From Leucocoprinus leucothites (lineage: Eukaryota; Basidiomycota; Agaricomycetes; Agaricales; Agaricaceae): a stretch of DNA of 64,000 nt. Below are positions 47,380 through 60,036 of this stretch, in pieces. Where the stretch lies: the NCBI GenBank assembly GCA_013368445.1, contig JAACJO010000004.1:1426001-1490000 (forward strand), in the 5' to 3' direction. How positions within the stretch are numbered: the first letter of the stretch is position 1; each line of letters opens with the position of its first letter. The notes below the pieces were generated by a model, which was given only the letters and a program-made list of their open reading frames with translations, ran no database searches and was not told where the DNA came from. The translations under genes were made by a program, and so were the position numbers.

Positions 47380-49245
47380 GGTTCATCAGTAGAGATGAGA
47401 TGTCTATTCGAGGTGTTGTTACTTGTAGCCAACAAACTCGAAGAGATTGTACGTAATTCTTCAAACTGACGATGAAAAAGTGCCCACCGTGGCTTCATCC
47501 GCGCGCTCGAAAAAAACGGGTCCAAAGCTGCGCGCCGTTCGAAGCAATAAAAAACCGATTCAACCGATTCAGATGTCCGCATCCCTGGTAAGTCCGCCAA
47601 AAAACCGAGAAAAAACACTCGTTTCCCGGGCCTCGAACAAACCCCGGCAGTCTAGTCTTCCAGGCATCGTTGTCCGCTCGAGTAAATTCCCCATTTCCTA
47701 GTATCGCCACAAGCCCCTTCAAACCTCGCAAGAGACTTGACAGGAAAGAACGCGAGCGAAGAGAGCCTCCACTTGAACTAGAAATAGTCACCAAGTGCCA
47801 ATATCATTGGTGCCACTTGTAAACGTTTAGTCGAGGTGGCGGCCCCCGTTGTAGATGAGTGATTTCTTCTTCTCCTCTTCCTCTATATGTGCCACACTCA
47901 GAACTGAGTGGTGGCGTCTGCATCCACCAAGGAACCGTGAACAAGCTGACATTATTTGCGGTATCCCGTGGTTTATTCTTCGGGGATACTTGTGTACGTA
48001 TTTCCTTGATGGTTCCAGCTAGCAATTGGTCATTTCAAAAAAGAAGAGTCAAATCAGAACAGCGGCTGAACTCACACAATGCCTATCATCATCATACTGC
48101 CAAAACACGAGCCCTCTCCAAATCTCAAAATAAGACCTACATTTCTCATGCAAAAGGTTACGGAAAGAACCCCCCGAACTACTCACACCCCAACTACATG
48201 GTCGTGCATTAACTCACAGCAATCAACCGGGAACAATGGATCAGCGCTCTTAACAGCAATTTCTTGTATTCAAGCGCGACTGCCGCTGTTGGCAGAGCTG
48301 CAAACCTATGCACAAAGATCCATGAGTAAAAGAACCCCAGGCTTTAGCGCAGCAAGTTCAGGGCCGGGAGCCAGCAAAGATGGCTCCAGAGGAAGAACCA
48401 ATTTTTAATTTTAGATTGGCTTGAAGAAAGAATCGACTCACTGTCACTGTACGGGGTCCGAGTCGGAATGCTTGCCTGGCCAGCCGTGATTCACAGACCG
48501 CGTCATACTCGTATAGGTAGTGGGCGTGTAATTGATTGGTAACCGGTTTTTAAGCAGCTCCAAGAATAGGGATAACGACCAAAATTAGAACCAGCGAACC
48601 AAGTTTCCTGCCGAGATTTCTCTAGCCTTTCAAAATAGCAGGTACTAAGCCGTAGTAAGAAAAGTGGCCCAAGGAGTAAGTCTGTGTAAAAGCAGCCAGA
48701 GTCAGGAGAACCCAAGTCAAAGTCGGCATGCTACCACAGCCGCTCATCCCAATACTCCGAAAACTGCGGTCAACCGATGTAACGAGGCTATACCCAGACG
48801 CAAATAGGTCACACGCTTTCCTGGTCCACGGCTCCGCAATTCGTCTGATATAGTAGGAATCAGATATCAGCCAAGTGATTTAACAGCAACCAACAAAAGA
48901 ACTGACTGTGCTATTGATTGTGAAAGAAACTATCATCAGACCGCAGAGGCAAATGTCAGAGGTCGGCAGGCGTACACGATATATTGGTCTTTCATATTAC
49001 TTTGGCAGGAAGTCGAAGTGAGTTTAAGGAGGCGAGGATGAGCAAGAGGGGATGTACCAGATGTGGGGGGGCCGGCTGGCATGCCAAGAGTGGTGACGTT
49101 CGAACGTTGGTAGGTTCCTCAACAGAATCAGTAGGTTAGTCAAAGAGAACGAAAATGGTGGCATTGTAACTCTAAAATTACACAAAGAAATGCATACCAA
49201 TCAAACGTAACATGGAGAACCTACGACAGACCCCCTCGTAACTAC
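47380..49245. other. 1.9-kb interval, nothing recognisable
   Basis: Overlapping short frames on both strands (47.4-48.4 kb), but no protein family, splice structure, repeat or RNA gene that I can support. Confidence 0.4.
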
Positions 49246-50654
49246 TCACTTTGCCTGAACCTTCCTCGTCAAACTCCTCAACCTCTCGGCATTCTTCCTC
49301 CTCCTCTCAATATCCACATCAACACTCATACTGTTAACCCTACTACTCATGCCCACGCTACTCCTCGGCGCAATAGTATACGTGCCCAAATTACTCGTAG
49401 GAATCTGAACCGCATTCTTTCGAACACGATGTTTATCCTCCTCTTTCGCCCTCGCAAGAATAGCATTCAACCTCTCACGCTGTTGAGCATCTTCAGCACT
49501 AAGCGCAATAGGAACGACACGGTCCCTATAAGATGCCGAGCGTTTTATGATAGGGCGCGACCATGCCGAAACTAATTCATCAGCGATACGAGAGATATCT
49601 GAGGTGACGCGTTTGCATTTGGTGTAAAAGAGGACGATGCGGCCGAGGCCAGATTCTTTAAGGACGGAAGTGTCGATAAATTCCATTTTGCGGATGCTGG
49701 TGAAGAGTTCGCGTTGGATGTTGAGTGCTGGGAGGGAGCGATCGGGGAGGGGCTCGAGCCAGCGTTTGACAGCTTCCAGGAGGTTGTTGTCGATCATGGA
49801 TTGTGCTAGTGATGCTCTATAATAGTATCATATAAGGAGGTGTAATAATGTCAATAAAAGTTGTCAGACGAGATAGACATTCAGGGTGATGATGCGGAAG
49901 AAGGGTAGCCGTGTGATGGCCAATGACTAACTTTCTGAGAGTATCCATCGCTTCGGGCAATAAGCGTAGCTTGGCAGTTGCAGGAAGCTTCTCACTGTTC
50001 GCACGGATATCCTCATCCGCCGCGTGCAACATGGCCTCTCGCAGTCTCGCCACTTCATCATCAGCAAAACTGTCCAAAACCTCGTCGTTGTTCTTTTTCT
50101 TGCGCGGGCGGTTAGATTTTTTGGGTTTCAAGATAGCCTCAATTTGCATGTCCAGTCGTAATTTGGATGCTAAGGAAATTATTATTGCGAAAGAGCGGTG
50201 ATAAGAAGGGGGACGACAAACCTTGCTCTGGAGGCAGCTCGCTGAGGTCTATCTCGACGGGAGTCTTTCTCTTTCGCTTGCGCTGGGCTGGACGTTCCTC
50301 GCCATCGTCTGTGGCACGCTTTTTCCTGCCTGGAGTACGTTTCTTTGCCTTGCCAATGACGTGCTTTTCTTGGACATAGTCGTCCTCAGAGTCTCCGCCA
50401 GATGACTCTGCAGGTTCCTCTCGTGGCGACTTGGGCGATGCAGGCGGCTGCTGGGCCGGACGCTGGAGTTGAAGATCTGAACGATATTGCTAAGCAAAGT
50501 ATCTTGGAGGCATTGCCAACCAACACACCTTCCTCTTCGTCGGAAGAAAACTCCGAGTCTGAGCCACCAAAGACTTCTCGTTCAAGATCACGGACCTATG
50601 GGGGTATAAGAACCGAAGAATGCGGGGCAGAAAAACGCATACCTGAGGCGCCAT
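49246..50654 (-). CDS. IWS1: Transcription elongation factor Iws1/Spn1
   Basis: Iws1/Spn1 binds Spt6 and RNA polymerase II and links elongation to chromatin and mRNA export. Five exons (50654-50643, 50595-50529, 50476-50222, 50169-49932, 49816-49246) join in phase to 380 residues. The first exon encodes only MAPQ. The N-terminal ~130 residues are acidic/basic and disordered, with [14 protein letters not shown] and the lysine-rich [10 protein letters not shown]. The core is a TFIIS N-terminal-like helical domain: [18 protein letters not shown], then [20 protein letters not shown] and [13 protein letters not shown]. Further conserved are [18 protein letters not shown] and [20 protein letters not shown]. 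The C-terminus is Arg/Lys-rich. It shares a 184-base divergent promoter with the next gene. Confidence 0.93.
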
Positions 50655-50838
50655 GTGTGCAGAAACAAAGTGACTGGAGAGAGGCGGTACGGCAGGAAAT
50701 GGGCAAAAGTTCGCACGGGGATATGCACGTGGGATGATATGATCGGACTTGATTTCGGAAGGGCGGAGGGGGGGGTTTTTGGAGAAATAAAGGGCTGAGG
50801 TGGATTTATTGACTCCTCAGTCTCCTCTCTGCCCCGCC
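50655..50838. promoter_or_regulatory. Bidirectional promoter, IWS1 / F-box-like gene
   Basis: 184 bases between divergent start codons. It contains a G-rich tract (GGAGGGGGGG near 50765), but no TATA box that I can place with confidence. Confidence 0.45.
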
Positions 50839-53304
50839 ATGCCCTCAAATATCCCTGGCCCGTCACTCCTTCTCTCCCCCATGGCCTCTCTTACCGCCCT
50901 CAGCCCAGTCTCTGTTTATACTCGCAAACATAGACGCGCACTACCTGACACCGCCGCCGCTCCTCCACCCTCCGCTTTCAAACCCGTCTCTACGCCCGCA
51001 CCTCCACCACCCTCTCCGCCTCCGCTCCGTCGCCAGTCAACCCATTCCTTTTCCTCTCTCTCCTCCTTTCGCAGAATATCAAATCCGCATTTTATTGCTG
51101 CGGTCAAGACACCTGCTGTGCTTGCTGGTCTCGCTGCGCGGCTCGACTGGCCCGACCTCCTCTCCCTTCTCAACACGTGCAGGGATTGTCGCCATGTCTT
51201 CCGCAACGTTATTCTCAGGGATCTTCTCCTCTCCCGCCTCGTGCCTGGTTTCGCCGAGGCTCTTCGCTTCCGCGATCTTGCCAATTACCGCGACGTCCCC
51301 ATTGACCTCCACGACCTCGACCTCCTCTGTGTGTTCTTTCTTCGCCTTTGTCTTTCTGATCTATTGACAGCGTTGTAGTAATCTCCCTCAAGTTGCCCCT
51401 GCATCGTTACCCGACACACGCTCTGCGAACCATGACGGCACTCTACCCGACCCTAGAAGATGATTACATCACAACGAAGCTGGTGGCTCTGTCGCTAGCT
51501 CATTCTCGCTTTGTTTTACTTCTCCAGGCCCTCGTGCATAGTTCATCTTCTCCACTCCCTTCTGAGCCAGAAGCTGTCGCGCCCAAGACACGGCGCGTAT
51601 CCCCTTCTACCAATCAATCCTCACGCCCGCTCAACTTTCCCCCTCCCTTGTCCTATCTCAAAGAACAACAGCGCACCGCACTCGAACAACGCGTCCATGC
51701 CCCCCTTCCTGATCCCCCTGCTCTATCTAAGCGCTCGAAACGCCATTCATTGCCCACCAGATCAAAGTCTACTGATCCTTCCTATTCGCACCTCACGCAT
51801 GACATACATCCGTCCGCTGACAGTCTCTCGACAATGATCTCGATCAATAATGCATACCCAGAGCCACATGAAACAAACAAGTCGGTCCGCCGGCGCTCGA
51901 TTTTCAGTAAAACCCTGGTCACGCCGCCGCCTCCGGAAGAACCTCGTGCGCTCAGAGTCTATTCTAAGAGCTGGCGAAAAACCACCTATAACACCGGATC
52001 CAATCCTAATCTCTATCAAGCCAATATCGATGATCTTGCTTCTCTCTATGGCTCGGACGACTTTGTGCTCGAACGACCCAGACGTCGGTTCGCATCCACC
52101 AACCTGTCCAGTGACTCTTCCAATTCCAGTAGCCCAGTGACATCTCCTTCCCCCTTGCCTCGCGTAAGTGGTGTCGAAAGTGGCAACAGTTCTGGAGGTA
52201 GAAGTTCCCCATCAACACCGCCGCCTACCACGTCCCTGTCCACTTTACCAATCACCATCAGGACGCCATCTCCACATGACCTCCACCTCGCGACCTCTCG
52301 GGTTCGCGCACCCATCTTGCGCGTTTTCGTGCCTTGTACAAAAATGGAAACTGATTCAGATAGCGTTCTCGCTTGCGAACATTATCTTGTCAAGGCTGGG
52401 TTATGGGAACATTTGAGCACCGGCGATGTGGTATGCAATCTAGGATATATTCCACCGACGACTTCGGACTTGGACCCTCTTGCAGCGAATGATGCAAACA
52501 ATTATACTGGAGAGGATGATCAAGATGGATCCCCTACGAGGTTCGGGTCTCGCCATGGTAGTGGCAGTGCCTCGTCTTCTTCTTCATCTAGCCATCCCAG
52601 TTCCTTGGCGGGCACTAACAACAATAATAATAGCAACAGCAATTACTCCAGGAAATGGCTCCTATTCAATGGGGAGTACCTCGTGCCATACACGGCACCG
52701 GATATTCTGCCTATCGATAATCCCATCACCCTCCCATCACCCTACTATTATACGCATCTCATGCCCACGTTCAGCAATCGACCCGGCTATAATAACACGC
52801 TGGGAGGTAGTCAGAATTTTAGGTTCTGGATCGGGAAATTCCCACCTTTGATGTCAGACGAGGTTCCGCAAATGGCGATGGTGAACGTGGCTGGGAGGGT
52901 AAAGAGCGTGAAAGCGCCGGCAGGGTGGGTGGAAGCGAGAAAGTGGGTGTGGACTGCTAGAGTTGGGAGGTATAAACCCAAGATGGATATGTCCTCGTCG
53001 AGCGTGTCAGGGTCAGGATCCTCACCGTATTTTGACCATCAGCGACAGCAACAACAAAACCTAGCGCAGCTTGGTGCTGAGATTGGACAGGGGTGGTATG
53101 GAGAGTGGGTGCTTGAAGGTGAGGGCACGAGTGAAGGGCGGCAAGAGTTGTTGGATATTCTGAACAAAGGTGTTGTTCCCGGTGGACCTAGAGAGTGGGA
53201 ATTTATTAGGGAGAGGAGTGGGAATGGCAGAGTCTGGCTCAGGTGAGCTTCGTCGCACTTTCTTCTCAGCACTGAACTGACAGCTGTGTAGGATGGTTAC
53301 ATGA
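50839..53304 (+). CDS. Large hypothetical protein with possible F-box-like region
   Basis: Exons 50839-51328, 51379-53242 and 53292-53304 join in phase to 788 residues. If the last intron is not used, the frame simply stops at 53246. After a Pro/Ser-rich leader, residues ~95-150 ([20 protein letters not shown] and [19 protein letters not shown]) have the Leu/Trp spacing of an F-box-like helix bundle, which would link Skp1 ubiquitin ligases to a substrate. The middle is Ser/Pro-rich with short basic patches. The C-terminal third looks folded: [63 protein letters not shown]. It includes an Asn/Ser homopolymer and a Gln tract. I recognise no named family; the F-box idea is tentative. Confidence 0.8.
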
Positions 53305-54534
53305 TGCTATGACCGACAACAATTGCATAGACTTTCTTTTCTCGAACTTTATCTCTCTCATCTTTTCGCTTCCAACTGTGCTATATTCATCTTAATTTCT
53401 TTGGCGCGATTTACCTGGCTTTCAGGGATAATGCCCTAGGACGCTTAACGTGCAGTAATTTTCTTTTCATTATATCATCGGACACATGCCATTTACCTCT
53501 TCTCCCCCACTGCACCTTTGTCTGTCCTTTCTGTCTTTTCATGATACCCCCAGCACACAAACTCACTAAACAATGGATTCCTACTCCAAAAACTGTTTCT
53601 AGTTGCGTTTCCATATTCATGCGTTCATAGTAGTACTTCGTATAAAACTCCTCATGTTCACTTTCACTCTTGTAAATGCTTACTATTATATTCTATGTGC
53701 TTTATTATCCATACATTTTACGGAAATGTTTTTTTTGTTTAGTACTAGTAGGTAGATGATTAGACTTGACTCGTTTGGACTCATCCTAACTCCCGAACAC
53801 GAGCACGATCACGAGGATGAAGCTGAGGAGCTGTTATCAGAATTCAAAAGCCGCCAAAATTACAATGAACGCCACATTAAAAGTTTTTCATCTCCTAATT
53901 ACACGCACTCCAATAACCTCGTTGATCGTTGAACGTTCCTTCTTCAGGAAGCATCGCGCGTAAGACGCACTGTGTCCACCGACGTCATGATTACTGGTAT
54001 TAGCCCCCCTACCTCCCTTTCAGATTAGCTTTTTCACTGTCAGGCTCAAGCTCAGGCTTGTACCTTTCGAAGGTCGCCCGCCACCTTGAGAAGCTGAGAA
54101 GTCTAAAGAGGCGTTGGTCTGTAGACAAAATATGTCACTGGATTGTTTGTTGAACACCACCACTTACATACATGCTGTACTCTAAGTCCTCTCTAGACTC
54201 ATTGGCGCACCACAGACTAGTCCATTTCAGTACTTATAAAAAGGTGTCGCTACCGAGTAATGGCCTGGCATACATCTGACATGGGATAACCTTGGCACAT
54301 CATCATGATCAGAAGCATGTATAAGCAATTTTTAGCACGCAACTTCCCGTTGCCTTTGCAGATTTATTTCACTCGTTCGCCGAATGAAGGTTGCAAGGGC
54401 TTTTTTTTGGCACTGAATCAGGTTAACTGAAAGGGCCAGTATACAAAGACGCTCGAGGCGGTTATCATGCACCCAAACATACACACGATCCAGGAGGGGG
54501 GGTCTTCCTTATGCGCTCCAAAACAATGCAGTAT
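53305..54534. other. 1.2-kb interval, nothing recognisable
   Basis: AT-richer flank of the preceding gene, followed by sequence without a supported frame. Poly-T tracts occur at about 53730 and 54400. No RNA gene seen. Confidence 0.45.
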
Positions 54535-57500
54535 TCAAACTCCAATATGAATAAACGGTATCCAACGATATGTAGGCACACCCACGCCTCTCAAATAATC
54601 CACAGCCTTTTGCAGGGCATCCGCACTACATATCAGTCACCGTCCTCCCTACGTCAGGTATGAACATATGCTCATAAACCACCCTCGCAACAACCGGCCC
54701 ATCATCATCATTAACTGACTGACCATAACGTTGCAATTGCAGCCCTGAACCCAGCGAACAACATCCCTCTAGCGACATGTAGTGCTTCATTTGACATGGT
54801 TGTGTTGCTCATAGCCGTCTCGCACGCCGAGAGAAAGACGAATTTGGCGTTTGGTAAGGGCATGTTGAGGAGTTGTTTCAGGTTAGAGTTTGTCATCATG
54901 GAGAAGTGAACTTGTCCATGACACGCAAGGTATAGCCACTCTGCACTAGACAATTCAGTTACAACTTTGCTCGTGATTGTTTCGGGATTTGCTAAGATCG
55001 AGTTGTGGAGTGTAAATTCTTTTGATGACTTTGATTTCCTTCATGACGTTTGGAAGCGGAGCGAATTTTCCATCGGGTGATTCTGATATGCCAACCATAG
55101 TCACCTTGAGGATTGCGGGCTTATATTGACGACTTCTCCCGCGTAGGAGACTGCTTAGTGTAGAGGTGTAGGATGGTATGAATCCTTTGGGAGGTCCTGC
55201 TGCATGGGGAGGGAAGTAAGTGAGTAGTCCTGTCGGGCGCCACCAAAGTTTTCCACCGGTTATACCATTCTACCGCACAATTAGGCGGGTAGACAAAGAG
55301 GAAGAGAAGAAAAGTTCACTTCTCGCAGTACATTGTAGATCGTGAAACCACGATGGTATACAGCCACTGAAGAACCTCATCGAGCTTTGTCTGTTACGTG
55401 CCTTTTCGCCAACGTGTAACTCGTCCACCTCGGTCAGCTTCTTGAAGGTTTCTTGTATGGATCCCAAGTTCCTCTAAAGCCTTCTGGAGGTGTTGATGTT
55501 GAGCCTGGGGAACCTTCGCCTTGACTCTAAGTAGACAAAGATGGAATGGGGAAGGTTTTGCACTGAGAAAAATGAGCACATCACAACGCATATCGGTAGA
55601 AGTGATGATCACGACTGGACCATCGACAGCGGCCTCTCGCAGTTTCCAAAATAGCAGCGGGAGAAGGAAGTATTCAAAGTCGGTAATAGTTCTGACTTGC
55701 TGCAGTAGAGTATCCCCTTCTAGAGCAAGCTTTCTCATCTTATCAGAATTATGGGACAACGCTTTGTCCAGCTTCTCTTCATCGCTTTGGATCGTCGTAG
55801 TAGCAAGTTGTCGCAGCTCGTCAGATATTTGTCTGAGATTATTGGCAAGATCTGGGTCACCTGGGTGGTGAGCTTCAAGAAGGAATAGATCTGTTTGAAG
55901 ATCAAGGAGCTGATTGAAAGTGACGGATAGACTCCGCTCGAGAAACTCGACTGCGGCTTCGTAGTTTTCTTGCCAGATACAGGAAACAATGGCATTTGAG
56001 GCCATTTTTGCGACATTGTACTTTACTAGCGCCTCGTGCCGAGTCGTGATGTTTGCTCCAAACCAGAGAAGGGCCAGTGCGATGATGAACGCGTGACGGT
56101 AAACATCCAGTGCCTCCGGGGTATGAACAGAGTCGGCGAATGGAGCCCATTTCTGTGCAAGGTCCCATTGATAGTCCGGGTTCGAAGTGGTAAAATGGGA
56201 TGCGTGGCGATATGTATTGAGTATCAGTTTCTTGATTTCCTCATCTTGGTCCAGAGCGAATTTTTCGGTGTAAATACCTGCCAGCACAGTGTAGTGGTGG
56301 GCACCACCGAAATGATCCTCCTGGGCGTTCTTCGCTGGCAGCTCAGCAAACTAGAGAGCTGAGTTCAGGTCGTTCTCCTCGCGTAACCAGATATATCTAT
56401 TTAAATACTACAAGGCCAATGAGTTTTGCATTGCCAGGAAGTCCGGGTCGTTCAATCGTTCAATCGTTCACCGGCTTCCACTGCGGCTCGCATATACGTC
56501 AACGTGGTGTCCCTGGTCTCTGGTCCTCCGAAACCCATGTAGCGTGTTGAGTAGAGGGATACCATTGAGTTGTAACAACCAGGGAGGTCAGGGCTATTCT
56601 GCGGGGTTGCATCAAGTACCCTTTGCATCAGAGTCAATGCATGATCCGATTCTCTAGGATCACGGGTAACCTTGACTTTGAACTGGTAGATTATAGAGAG
56701 ACGATGAAGACAATCGGTGAAAAGTGAGCTAGTTTTAGTGACGTTCTCCAATGCGAGTGCTCCCCAGCGAAGGGCACTCTCGAGATGTTGTGTATCATGA
56801 TGTCGACGGTATAGATGTACGCAGAGATTTGATAGGTTGGTCTGTTGAAAAGCGAGTTTTACATGACCTGGAGGGAGAAGGGTTATGGCGGACAGACAAA
56901 GGTCGATTCCCAGCTTAAGGTCGGACATAGATCCAAATCTGCGATAGAAATCAAGGTATACACGGACCATGTGTCCTTTGTAAAGACCGAGTGATGACTT
57001 ATTTCTTCTCGTCGTCTCAATTGCAATTTGACAACGGGGCGGGGCCTCCTCAAGATCGGTGGTGTCGTAGTCTCGGCGATATTTGTGTAAGGATTGTTGG
57101 CTCGCGGTATAAGATGATTGAGGGTAGTAGCGATCGTCTCGAGGAAGGTTGCTCATTGCTTTTGCGGTAAGGCCGAGAGAAGTATCGAGGTCTTGGGGGT
57201 TCTTGGTAAGCTCATATGGATCTCCGTAGGAAAGCGCTGGGCTCATTGTCACCATATGATATTCCGTTGTCCCACCCGTCGTGGCCTTCAGGCCTTCAGG
57301 GCTCGCTTATTCAAAAGAATGGCCTTGTCTGCGTCACTGACATCGCTGAGTGTTTTCGAGCGGTCAGTGAGTAAGCCAGCCGTCGGATGAGCAAATCTCC
57401 GTGATTATCGGGAGTGTTGTCAAGGTATAATATGCCCAGTACACACCAGATTCGAGGTGATCTGGGTTTCCTGTTGCATCATAGAACTTGCAATATGTCA

Positions 57501-57990
57501 AAGCAAGTATGGTCATCCACCACTCCTTTCCAGGATCATCATTAGCCAGCGTTGAGAAAGTACGCAGCTGGAAGTCGAGAGAGGTCTTCAGATCTTCAAG
57601 CTGACCGAACCGAGACCAGGGGCATTCGCAGGACACAGCGGGGTTCTGTTGGTGCCACCCAAGGTCTGAATCTTTGGGAGATACGACAATCAGGGCAGAT
57701 TTCTGCAAAGAGATGACCAGATGAAGATCCCAGACCTTCCCTTGCCGTTGATAACGTTCACGTAAGGAGACGGCAAGACGTTGTTGGAAATGGGCGAGTC
57801 GAGGATGCCCGCCTGGGGTCAAGGATAATGCTATTACTGCAAAGGGGATGGAGGCTTCGAGATGATAGATTCTACCCCACTTCAGGCAAAGGTGTCGAAA
57901 CAGCATCGCAAGGGGTGGTGACAGAGGCGTCCGAGAAGACTCAACGGAAGTCTGATATCTCTGGTTCCATTATGCCTCTGCTAAACACGG
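54535..57990 (-). pseudogene. TPR-CHAT protein gene, broken
   Basis: TPR-CHAT proteins pair tetratricopeptide repeats with a caspase-like peptidase domain and are expanded in mushrooms. Read on the minus strand, TPR-like blocks (57.9-56.4 kb, for example DLKLGIDLCLSAITLLPPGH and HLESALRWGALALENVTK) precede a linker and the CHAT domain. The domain carries the histidine motif EWLYLACHGQ and the cysteine motif VFLSACETA, then LFAGFRAAIATLWSV. The frame is broken in many places: an early stop near 57950, changes around 57400-57360, an 8-base tandem duplication near 57290-57305, a stop near 55390, shifts near 55340, 55020 and 54725, and another near 54650. Single GT-AG introns do not repair these. 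Catalytic residues survive, so decay may be fairly recent. Confidence 0.8.
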
Positions 57991-58528
57991 GGATCAGCGG
58001 AAGCGAGAATACGAGTGAAGGGAATTCTTCATCAACTTAGCTAGCTATCATCAAGCCGAAGATGGTTCAAGGTGAGCAGTCTTAGCACTTAAAGATCATG
58101 GTCATTAGTAAGTACTTAAGTACCGGGAATTTAGCGCCACGACCTCACGGAGAGAGGCCAGAGCAACCTGAAAGGAAACAAGAACATGAAAATTGAAATG
58201 CTCCGGAATCATGTTGTCACATCAAAAGCGGTCACTATGTTTGCTCATGCGGAAACAGTGTATATTTCCAGAAAGCAATCTCTCAATTGGTAGGATAGAC
58301 AGAATAGATTGCACTGTTCCCATCGAATGCATACCGTTGAGGCCTGAGGTGTCTGAACGACTCCATCGAACAATGTTGCTTGATTTCTAGACGAAAATGG
58401 GTGGTATTGAGAGACAATGCAAACGTTCTTTCTGGTGGCTTCTTAAGCTTTCAGTCAATTGCCGTAGAAAAATAACATAAAGAACTTACTGTACATGTAC
58501 CAACTCTATCAAAGTGTGATAACATTGT
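57991..58528. other. Spacer
   Basis: The presumed promoter side of the TPR-CHAT pseudogene and the 3' flank of the next minus-strand gene. No supported feature; the plus-strand frame at 58193-58390 has no signature. Confidence 0.45.
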
Positions 58529-58837
58529 CTACTCATTTGCAACTGCTTGGGCCTGTGCCTGCCTTCGTTCAAGAATTTCCGCGCGTTTCGCTGCTATTAG
58601 CTCGGCCGCTCTAAGGTCCCACTTGTGCGCCCAGTATCCAGCATAGCCAAACACGCCCATGGCGATGAGGTGGCCTCCAGGGTCTAGTGAAATCGTCAGC
58701 ACGAGTCCACTCGTTCAATCAGTTAATTATGAGCCAGACGTACTGTCAAAAAGATTTCTCCTCTGTATGCCAAGCTGACCAAAGCGCGCTGCAAGGCCAA
58801 AGAGAGAAAAGCCTACAATGTTAGAGAGCAGGGCCAT
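58529..58837 (-). CDS. Small mitochondrial-type protein, probable complex I accessory subunit
   Basis: Two exons (58837-58744 and 58683-58529) join in phase to 82 residues, too short to stand out as one open frame. The N-terminus has a hydrophobic segment (ALLSNIVGFSLFGLAARFG) and a basic QRRNLFDN stretch. A second hydrophobic segment, GGHLIAMGVFGYAGYWAHKW, is followed by a charged helix rich in Ala, Lys, Arg and Glu (AAELIAAKRAEILERRQAQA). This layout fits small fungal proteins annotated as NADH-ubiquinone oxidoreductase 14-kDa-type subunits of the inner mitochondrial membrane. That assignment is from memory of the family pattern and is moderate. It is divergent from the TPR gene, with 226 bases between starts. 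Confidence 0.6.
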
Positions 58838-59063
58838 TGTCTATATGGTGACGGGTGAGTTCGTGAGTCGGGCTCAAAGTCGAACCCTAAATTGGAAGCT
58901 GGCAAAACAAAGCCAAGCAGATCGCATCGCCACTCCAGGATATAACGATGCTGCAAACCTTGGGACCCAATTTAGACGTAAATAGGTGTTCTTGAATATT
59001 CTGCGGCCTGTTCGTGGCCTTTTACTCCCTTGCTTCCAACCTCCACCCCTTGCGTCGATCGAC

Positions 59064-60036
59064 ATGGATAATCTTGCTAACCTGGATTCCGTTCGTTCAT
59101 CTACTGAAACTAAGCTCAATACAGGCAAACAGAAGAAAGACACTGGTGATCAGGCATTCAAGAAAGGCGATACGAAGGAGGGTACGTGGCATATGAGCCC
59201 TATTCTCCTTTTTGCTGAAAATTTCCAGCCCTCAAAGCGTACTATGAAGTGAGTATATCGCACTGCTTCACATACTTACCCCTGACTGAAGATAATCCTC
59301 AGGCTTTGATGTATTTGGTTGGAATCGACAAGTGTGTCCTGCGACCCTTTCAGAAGCACCGCTCACACATTTCACGCGTTTTGTTCAGGACAGGTCTGCA
59401 AAGCCTTGGGCTATCTCAACCTCTTAGTTCGGCCGAAGATGCTACAAAGGACCCCAAGCAAAAGGAGAAATCGGAGGTCAGCAGAGTAGGACGGACAAGG
59501 TCTGGGCCTCAATTGACCAACTTATAGGTGGATGAAATTATTGAGAAGATATACGCAAACATGTCTGCGTGTCATATCAAGAACCAGAACTGGAAACGCG
59601 CTGCAGAGACAGCAGATAAGGTCTGGACCTTCTTTACTGTGGTGATCCAATCTCATGCTTGTTTTTTTCCCGACCCAGGCGCTCCAAAAGAACGAGAACA
59701 ACTACAAAGCTATGTTTAGAAAAGCGAAAGCACTGGGAGAGCAAGGGTTCTTCGAAAAGGCGAGCAAGATTTTAGAAGATGTTAAGGCCAAAAGTCCTGC
59801 TGGTTTGTTGCATTACTTGGTTTAATAGTCTCCATTTTTTATCTCTTTCCATACAGATGCTGCGGCTGCAACCGCCGAACTGGCACGGCTTAAAGTGATA
59901 GACGATGAGCGCGAAAGAGTTCATAAGCAGAAGCTGAAGGGTAGGAATCATTCACACTAAGCGGTGTTATGTGCGTACTGACTTTATCTAATAAGGCTTC
60001 TTGAACAAGAAGAAGGACGACAAACCAGTAGAGTGA
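59064..60036 (+). CDS. TPR co-chaperone-like protein
   Basis: Eight exons (59064-59181, 59229-59248, 59303-59331, 59389-59476, 59528-59620, 59679-59802, 59857-59940, 59996-60036) join in phase to 198 residues. Exons 2 and 3 are only 20 and 29 bases. The protein is made of tetratricopeptide helices: GDQAFKKGDTKEALKAYYEA, YANMSACHIKNQNWKRAAET and NYKAMFRKAKALGEQGFFEK, followed by a Lys/Glu-rich helix ending NKKKDDKPVE. This three-TPR arrangement with a basic last repeat is like the TPR part of FKBP-type immunophilins and TTC9, which bind Hsp90/Hsp70 tails. No peptidyl-prolyl isomerase domain is present. Partner unknown. Confidence 0.85.

Noticed and set aside
53242..53304. Choice between stop at 53246 and a last mini-exon to 53304
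   Set aside because: Not resolved; I kept the spliced form because the donor and acceptor are good, but the unspliced ending is equally possible from sequence alone.
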